In this document: positions 59,829 through 64,000 of the stretch, piece after piece | Layout of the letters: each line of letters opens with the position of its first letter | Numbering within the stretch: the first letter of the stretch is position 1 | The notes under the pieces: model-generated | Told to the model about the DNA's origin: nothing | The model's database searches: none | The model's input: the letters and a program-made list of their open reading frames with translations, nothing else | Assembly: GCA_017848795.1 (NCBI GenBank) | Contig: JAFIHG010000047.1 | Coordinates: 62,001 to 126,000 of the forward strand | Direction: 5' to 3' | Origin: Candidatus Nanopelagicales bacterium | GTDB lineage: Bacteria > Actinomycetota > Actinomycetes > S36-B12 > CAIYMF01 | DNA: 64,000 bases | Translations under genes and position numbers: made by a program

Positions 59829-61055
59829 ATGACGCGTACCGACGAGCCGCCAGCGCCCTCGCTGCAGGCGGTGCCTGCAGCGGTCCAGATCATGCAGGGT
59901 GCCGAGCACCTGCTGTTCGCGGCGCTGCTCGTCGTCGGGGTCGCGCAGGCGGTGGTACGCGACGTGCACCCGCTCGGTGTGCTGCTGGTGGGCGTCGTGC
60001 TGGTGGTCTGCTACCTCGGCGCGACGGGCCTGCTCCCCGGCTCCCGCGGTCAGATCCTCTGGCTGCTGCTTCTCACTCTGGGCTGGGTCGCGGCGATCGC
60101 GTTGTCCTCGACCTTCGCCTGGGTCGCGTTCGCGCTCTTCTTCCTCTACCTGTACGACTTCCCACCCCGCGTCGCCGTACCGTCGGTCCTCGCCCTGGCC
60201 GCAGTGGTGATCGCCGTCCTGCTCGTCCGCGAGGACGCGAACCCGGTCGCGACCGTCACCGGGCCACTGATCGGGGCGGCGGTGGCGATCGTGGTGATGA
60301 AGATCTACCACGACCTGATCGGGGAGAACGAGCAACGCCGTCGTGCGGTGCAGGCGCTGGAGACCGCCCAGGCCGACCTCGTCGCCACGCACGACGAACT
60401 GGCCCGGCTGCAGCGTGCGACCGGCGTCGTGCAGGAGCGGGAACGGCTCGCGCGGGAGATCCACGACACGATCGCGCAGGGGTTCTCCTCGATCCTGCTG
60501 ACGGCACGGGCGATCCGCGCCGAGCACGACGGGGACCCGCGGCTGGCACGGATCGAGACGCTGGCCCAGGAGAACCTGGAGGAGACTCGACGGGTGGTCG
60601 CCGCTCTCACCCCCGCCGCCCTGGACCGCGCGCTGCTCGCCGAGGCGCTCTCGCGTCTTGTCGCGCGGTTCGGTGAGCAGACCGCGATGTCCGTCTCGCT
60701 GCGCTCGGAGGGCGATCCGCACCCGCTTCCGACCCACTACGAGGCGGCGCTGCTGCGCGTGGCGCAGAGCGCACTGGCGAACGTCCGGGAGCACTCGGGC
60801 GCGGGGCGGGTCGCGGTCACGCTGTCGTTCCTGCCCGACGCGGTCACCCTCGACGTCGTCGACGACGGCCGCGGGTTCGACCTCACGGCGCTCGACGCCG
60901 AGCCGCCGGGCCTGGAGGCGACCTCCGGTTTCGGGCTGCTCGCCATGACCCGGCGGGTCTCCGAGCTGGCCGGATGCCTCGCGATCGAGTCCGCACCGGG
61001 CAGGGGGACCGCGGTCGCGGCCACGCTCCCCCTGCCCGCGCGGGACGCGCTGTGA
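59829..61055 (+). CDS. Membrane sensor histidine kinase (NarL-pair type)
   Basis: A 408-residue kinase with about five membrane helices (about 25-160), a short coiled linker, and the phosphorylation helix RERLAREIHDTIAQGFSSILLTARAI with the His near residue 216. The ATPase domain follows (ESALANVREH-like AQSALANVREHSGAGRVAVTLSF; VVDDGRGFD; GFGLLAMTRRVSELAG). There is no extracellular sensing domain, so it belongs with intramembrane-sensing kinases that often face ABC exporters. It diverges from an FtsX-like transporter and overlaps the regulator gene by four bases. Confidence 0.9.
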   Translation: MTRTDEPPAPSLQAVPAAVQIMQGAEHLLFAALLVVGVAQAVVRDVHPLGVLLVGVVLVVCYLGATGLLPGSRGQILWLLLLTLGWVAAIALSSTFAWVAFALFFLYLYDFPPRVAVPSVLALAAVVIAVLLVREDANPVATVTGPLIGAAVAIVVMKIYHDLIGENEQRRRAVQALETAQADLVATHDELARLQRATGVVQERERLAREIHDTIAQGFSSILLTARAIRAEHDGDPRLARIETLAQENLEETRRVVAALTPAALDRALLAEALSRLVARFGEQTAMSVSLRSEGDPHPLPTHYEAALLRVAQSALANVREHSGAGRVAVTLSFLPDAVTLDVVDDGRGFDLTALDAEPPGLEATSGFGLLAMTRRVSELAGCLAIESAPGRGTAVAATLPLPARDAL

Positions 61056-61681
61056 ACGACCCGCTGCGCGTGCTGGTGGTCGACGACCATCCGGTGGTGC
61101 GCGCCGGCGTCGTCGCGCTGCTCGCCGGTGCCCCCGACGTGCAGGTGATCGGCGAGCACGCGACGACCGCCGCCGCGGTCGCCGCCGCGGCCGAGCAGCA
61201 CCCGGACGTCGTGCTCATGGACCTGCAGCTCGGCGACGGCAGCGGAGGGGTGGAGGCGACGCGCCTGCTGCTCGCGGGCGAGCGTCCCCCCAAGGTGCTC
61301 ATCCTGACGACCTTCGACAGCGACGCCGACATCCTGGCCGCGATCGAGGCCGGCGCGTCCGGTTACCTGCTCAAGGACAGCCCGCTCGACCAGCTGGTGG
61401 AAGCGGTGCGGGCGGCGGCGCGCGGCGAGACGGTGCTGGCGCCGTACGTCGCCGGCCGGCTGCTCACCCGGATCCGTTCGGCGCGCCCCGAGCTCACCAG
61501 CCGGGAGCTGGAGATCCTCGAACTGGTCAGCCAGGGGCTCTCCAACCGGGAGATCGGCAGGACGCTGTTCATCAGCGAGGCGACGGTCAAGTCGCACCTG
61601 GTGCACGTCTTCGGCAAGCTCGACGCGACCAGTCGTACGGCGGCCGTCGCCGAGGCGCGATCGCGCGGCCTGATCCGCTGA
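61052..61681 (+). CDS. NarL/LuxR-family response regulator
   Basis: A 209-residue regulator. The receiver (about 1-118) has VLVVDDHPVVRAGVVALL, phospho-Asp in PDVVLMDLQLGDGSGG (near residue 54) and the switch Lys in SGYLLKDSP. The LuxR DNA-binding domain is LTSRELEILELVSQGLSNREIGRTLFISEATVKSHLVHVFGKLD. The GTG overlaps the kinase stop as GTGA. The likely target is the divergent ABC transporter promoter. Confidence 0.93.
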   Translation: MNDPLRVLVVDDHPVVRAGVVALLAGAPDVQVIGEHATTAAAVAAAAEQHPDVVLMDLQLGDGSGGVEATRLLLAGERPPKVLILTTFDSDADILAAIEAGASGYLLKDSPLDQLVEAVRAAARGETVLAPYVAGRLLTRIRSARPELTSRELEILELVSQGLSNREIGRTLFISEATVKSHLVHVFGKLDATSRTAAVAEARSRGLIR

Positions 61682-61694
61682 CGGGCCGGCGGTG

Positions 61695-62186
61695 TCAGGC
61701 GGTCCGCGCGCCTGCCGCGACCCGCCGGCGCAGCAGCGCGGCCGCGGCGTCGGCGAGGTCGCGCGGATCCACCGGCTGCGGCACCACGGCGTCGGCACGC
61801 GACCAGGTCGCGAGCCAGGCGTCCTGCGGACGACCGATCACCACGAGCACCGGCGGGCACCGGTAGAGCTCCTCCTTCAGCCCGCGGCAGATGCCCATGC
61901 CCCCCGCCGGCACCGCCTCGCCGTCGAGCACCGCGAGGTCCACGTCGCCCTGCCACATCCGCCGCACGAGCGCCGGCTCGGTGGCGAACTCCTCCACCTC
62001 GATGCGCGGCAGCTCGGGGGCCGGCTTGCGGCCCAGGGCCAGCCGCAGCTCGGCGCGGGTCGTGGCGTCGTCGCTGTAGAGCAGGACGCGCTGCATGCCA
62101 GCGTCCGCCGGGTCCGCCGGGGCGCCAGTCGCGCCGCCGCGGTGGTTGCTGCCAGGAGTGCCGGTCGTGCTCGTGCGGGAGGACAT
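61695..62186 (-). CDS. Receiver-like protein with altered switch residue
   Basis: A 163-residue protein. A disordered N-terminus (1-30) precedes a CheY-like fold: VLLYSDDATTRAELRLAL with the acidic pair, DVDLAVLDGEAVPAGGMG with an Asp at the phospho-acceptor position, then ADAVVPQPVDPRDLADAAAALL, where Gln replaces the conserved switch Lys (normally Lys-Pro). No output domain is present. It is therefore probably a non-switching or partner-binding receiver. The ATG at 62186 has TAGGAT 6 nt upstream; a later ATG at 62096 would remove the disordered part. It lies next to the cytochrome oxidase genes. Confidence 0.82.
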   Translation of the reverse strand: MSSRTSTTGTPGSNHRGGATGAPADPADAGMQRVLLYSDDATTRAELRLALGRKPAPELPRIEVEEFATEPALVRRMWQGDVDLAVLDGEAVPAGGMGICRGLKEELYRCPPVLVVIGRPQDAWLATWSRADAVVPQPVDPRDLADAAAALLRRRVAAGARTA

Positions 62187-62192
62187 GTGCCG

Positions 62193-62198
62193 ATCCTA
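62193..62198 (-). promoter_or_regulatory. Probable -10 element of the receiver-like gene
   Basis: TAGGAT on the minus strand ends 6 nt before the ATG at 62186, supporting that start over the internal ATG. Confidence 0.5.
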
Positions 62199-62206
62199 CG
62201 GACGGG

Positions 62207-63253
62207 TCAGGGCAGCGCGTTGCGGGAACCACCCGGCATCCGTGCCCGCGCGTAGGAATCGGCTCGCGGCTGCGCGTCGAAGTCCTCCGCCGGCGTGCCC
62301 GCCCGGACCGCGGCGCTGCGCTCCTGCAGGTCGAGGCGGCGGTCGACCACCCGCGCCTCCCGTTCCGAGGCGTGCCACCACTGGACGGCCAGCACGGTGA
62401 AGATCACCAGCGACATGAGGTCGCCACTCCCCCAGAGGATCGCGCCGGCGATCTGCTGGTCCTCGAGCGGCGAGGGGCCCCACGTGCGCCCGAGGTCGAG
62501 GTACCAGTCCTGCGCCAGCAGCGCGGTCGACTGCATGATCGTGACGCCGAGGAAGGCGTGGAACGGCAGCGTCGCCACCGTCGCGATCATGCGCATCGGG
62601 TACGACGCCCGGTTCGGCAGCGGGTCGATGCCGAGCAGCGACCAGTACCACAGGCACCCGACGAGCAGGAAGTGCAGGTGGTTCGCGTCGTGCAGCAGCG
62701 GGTTGCGCAGCGTCGCCTCGTAGATCCCGCTGAAGTAGAGGATCCACGGGTTGATCACGAAGATGGTCATCGCGACGATCGGGAACGTGAACACCCCGAC
62801 GATCCGCGAGTGCAGGATCCGCATCAGCACCGCGCGTGGACCGCCGGGCAGGGTGCGCAGGGCGAGGGTGATCGGCGCGCCGAGCGCGAGGAAGACCGGT
62901 GCGAGCATCGACAGCAGCATGTGCTGCACCATGTGGACGCTCAGCAGGGTGAGGTCGTACGCCGCCAGGAACGACTGGGTCGCGACGACGCTGGTGCCGA
63001 GCCCGCCGACGAGGAACGAGATCGTGCGCCCGGGGTTCCACCGGTCACCTCGGCGGTGCAGCTTGACGACGCCGAGGACGTACAACGCGCCCGCGACGAG
63101 GATCATGAGCGCCGGCCACGGCTCCAGCACCCACGTCGTCACCGCGGTGTGCACGTCGAGCGGCGGCAGCTCGGCCGGCGGCTCGCCGTGCGCCGGCAGC
63201 AGCGACGGCAGCCCCGCCGCTGACACGCTGCTCAACAGGTCGACCCCCGGCAC
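62207..63253 (-). CDS. ctaG: Cytochrome c oxidase assembly protein CtaG (caa3 type)
   Basis: A 348-residue membrane protein with about eight helices, matching the Bacillus-type CtaG family rather than the Cox11-type copper chaperone. Typical features are [69 protein letters not shown] and [15 protein letters not shown], with several conserved histidines that could bind copper. It supports assembly of the CuA or CuB centre of the oxidase. The GTG at 63253 has TAGGCT 6 nt upstream. It diverges from ctaE. Confidence 0.93.
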   Translation of the reverse strand: MPGVDLLSSVSAAGLPSLLPAHGEPPAELPPLDVHTAVTTWVLEPWPALMILVAGALYVLGVVKLHRRGDRWNPGRTISFLVGGLGTSVVATQSFLAAYDLTLLSVHMVQHMLLSMLAPVFLALGAPITLALRTLPGGPRAVLMRILHSRIVGVFTFPIVAMTIFVINPWILYFSGIYEATLRNPLLHDANHLHFLLVGCLWYWSLLGIDPLPNRASYPMRMIATVATLPFHAFLGVTIMQSTALLAQDWYLDLGRTWGPSPLEDQQIAGAILWGSGDLMSLVIFTVLAVQWWHASEREARVVDRRLDLQERSAAVRAGTPAEDFDAQPRADSYARARMPGGSRNALP

Positions 63254-63259
63254 GCGCCC

Positions 63260-63265
63260 AGCCTA
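63260..63265 (-). promoter_or_regulatory. Probable -10 element of ctaG
   Basis: TAGGCT on the minus strand ends 6 nt before the GTG at 63253, with no ribosome-binding site. Confidence 0.5.
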
Positions 63266-63382
63266 AGCACCGCACACCGGCGCTCGGGACACCGGTCGCG
63301 CGCGTGCAGAGACCGCACCGGTTCCGCGACATTCCGGGGGTCGCGCCAGCGAAGCGCCACCAGACCTGCAACACTCTGGCCC

Positions 63383-63985
63383 GTGGCCACCGCAACAGTC
63401 CCGTCCGCACCCAGCCATCAGGCGGTGAACCGGCCGAACATGGTCTCGGTCGGCACCATCGTGTGGCTGTCGAGCGAGTTGATGTTCTTCGCGGCGCTGT
63501 TCGCGATGTACTTCATGACCCGGGCGATCCATCCCGACCTGTGGGCGGAGATCACCCCCCACCTCGAGGTGCCCTTCGCGTCGGCGAACACCACGATCCT
63601 GGTCCTGTCCAGCGTCACCTGCCAGATGGGCGTGTTCGCGGCCGAGCGCGGCAACGTGCGCTCGCTGCGCCGGTGGTTCGCGCTGACGTTCGTCATGGGC
63701 GCGTTCTTCGTCGGCGGTCAGCTCTACGAGTACACGAACATGGTCAACGAGGGCATCACGCTGTCGTCCGACGCGTACGGCTCGGTCTTCTACCTCACGA
63801 CGGGGTTCCACGCGCTGCACGTCACCGGCGGGCTGATCGCCTTCCTGTTCGTCTTCGGCCGGCTCTACGGCAGCCGGCGCTTCAGCCACCGGCAGGCGAC
63901 AACCGCGATCGTCGTGTCCTACTACTGGCACTTCGTCGACGTGGTGTGGATCGGCCTGTTCGCCATGATCTACCTGCTCAAGTGA
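63383..63985 (+). CDS. ctaE: Cytochrome c oxidase subunit III
   Basis: A 200-residue membrane subunit of the aa3-type oxidase with five helices. Signatures are [60 protein letters not shown] and [22 protein letters not shown]. The GTG at 63383 gives the standard short actinobacterial length; no good ribosome-binding site is seen. In related genomes the cytochrome bc1 genes qcrCAB follow, which would lie just after the window. Only 15 bases remain beyond the stop. Confidence 0.95.
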   Translation: MATATVPSAPSHQAVNRPNMVSVGTIVWLSSELMFFAALFAMYFMTRAIHPDLWAEITPHLEVPFASANTTILVLSSVTCQMGVFAAERGNVRSLRRWFALTFVMGAFFVGGQLYEYTNMVNEGITLSSDAYGSVFYLTTGFHALHVTGGLIAFLFVFGRLYGSRRFSHRQATTAIVVSYYWHFVDVVWIGLFAMIYLLK

Positions 63986-64000
63986 CCCCCCGACCTGTCA

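Overview
The window comes from the chromosome of a high-GC actinobacterium (Actinomycetota). Codon third positions are almost all G or C, and GTG starts are very common. Lineage markers include polyprenol-phosphomannose mannosyltransferases of the lipomannan type, a heterodimeric CrtYc/CrtYd-type lycopene cyclase, a DtxR/IdeR iron box, an actinobacterial c-di-AMP (ydaO) riboswitch, and a CtaG-CtaE end of a cytochrome oxidase locus. I cannot name the genus. The backbone order (polyprenyl synthase, alpha-1,6-mannosyltransferase, membrane Ser/Thr kinase, class II DAHP synthase, PlsC acyltransferase, SRPBCC proteins, NlpC/P60 hydrolase, DnaQ-UvrC nuclease, trpD, ctaE) matches, as I recall it, a core block in mycobacteria and streptomycetes. 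The carotenoid, thiamine and Tad pilus genes look interspersed in that block.

Layout. 1-4.9 kb: end of a GGPP-type synthase, crtI, and two membrane mannosyltransferases in one tightly overlapping run. 4.9-7.5 kb: a lipoprotein RNase Sa homologue, a barstar homologue and a DUF2079 membrane protein in a reverse operon. 7.7-9.3 kb: crtB converging on crtYd/crtYc. 9.3-12.4 kb: thiE, diverging from a TPP riboswitch and thiO-thiS-thiG. 12.4-16.6 kb: paired palindromes, a PASTA kinase, an aromatic-rich leader peptide with an attenuator-like hairpin in front of a type I beta DAHP synthase, then an iron box with bfd and bfr. 16.7-24.1 kb: alkylation repair (ogt, ada-alkA), class II DAHP synthase, a tandem-repeat block, a phosphofructokinase with PPi-type residues, and glpK. 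24.2-34.2 kb: a sigma-like membrane fusion, plsC, an esterase, TadG- and TadE-like genes, a ROK glucokinase, two SRPBCC proteins and a metallophosphoesterase.

34.3-36.6 kb holds an ABC transporter. 36.6-49.4 kb is a Tad/Flp pilus locus: a structured leader, cpaB, cpaE/tadZ, tadA, a von Willebrand A-TadB fusion, tadC, a divergent DnaB-like RecA-fold ATPase, a NarL-type two-component pair, and two Flp pilins flanking a large membrane protein. Its TadE and TadG partners lie 6-8 kb upstream on the other strand. 49.4-56.6 kb: two membrane-associated metallopeptidases, a c-di-AMP riboswitch with an NlpC/P60 endopeptidase, two small cysteine-rich proteins, a DnaQ-UvrC-type nuclease, a CPBP protease and an orphan Lrp ligand domain. 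56.7-64 kb: trpD, an ABC exporter facing its own two-component pair, a degenerate receiver protein, ctaG and ctaE.

Two themes recur. Many genes carry a TANNNT -10 hexamer 6-8 nt before a GTG or ATG with no ribosome-binding site, which suggests leaderless transcription is common here. Several regulators are RNA based: a TPP riboswitch, a c-di-AMP riboswitch, a putative aromatic amino acid attenuator and an unexplained folded leader before cpaB. The attenuator is the observation I rate most interesting.
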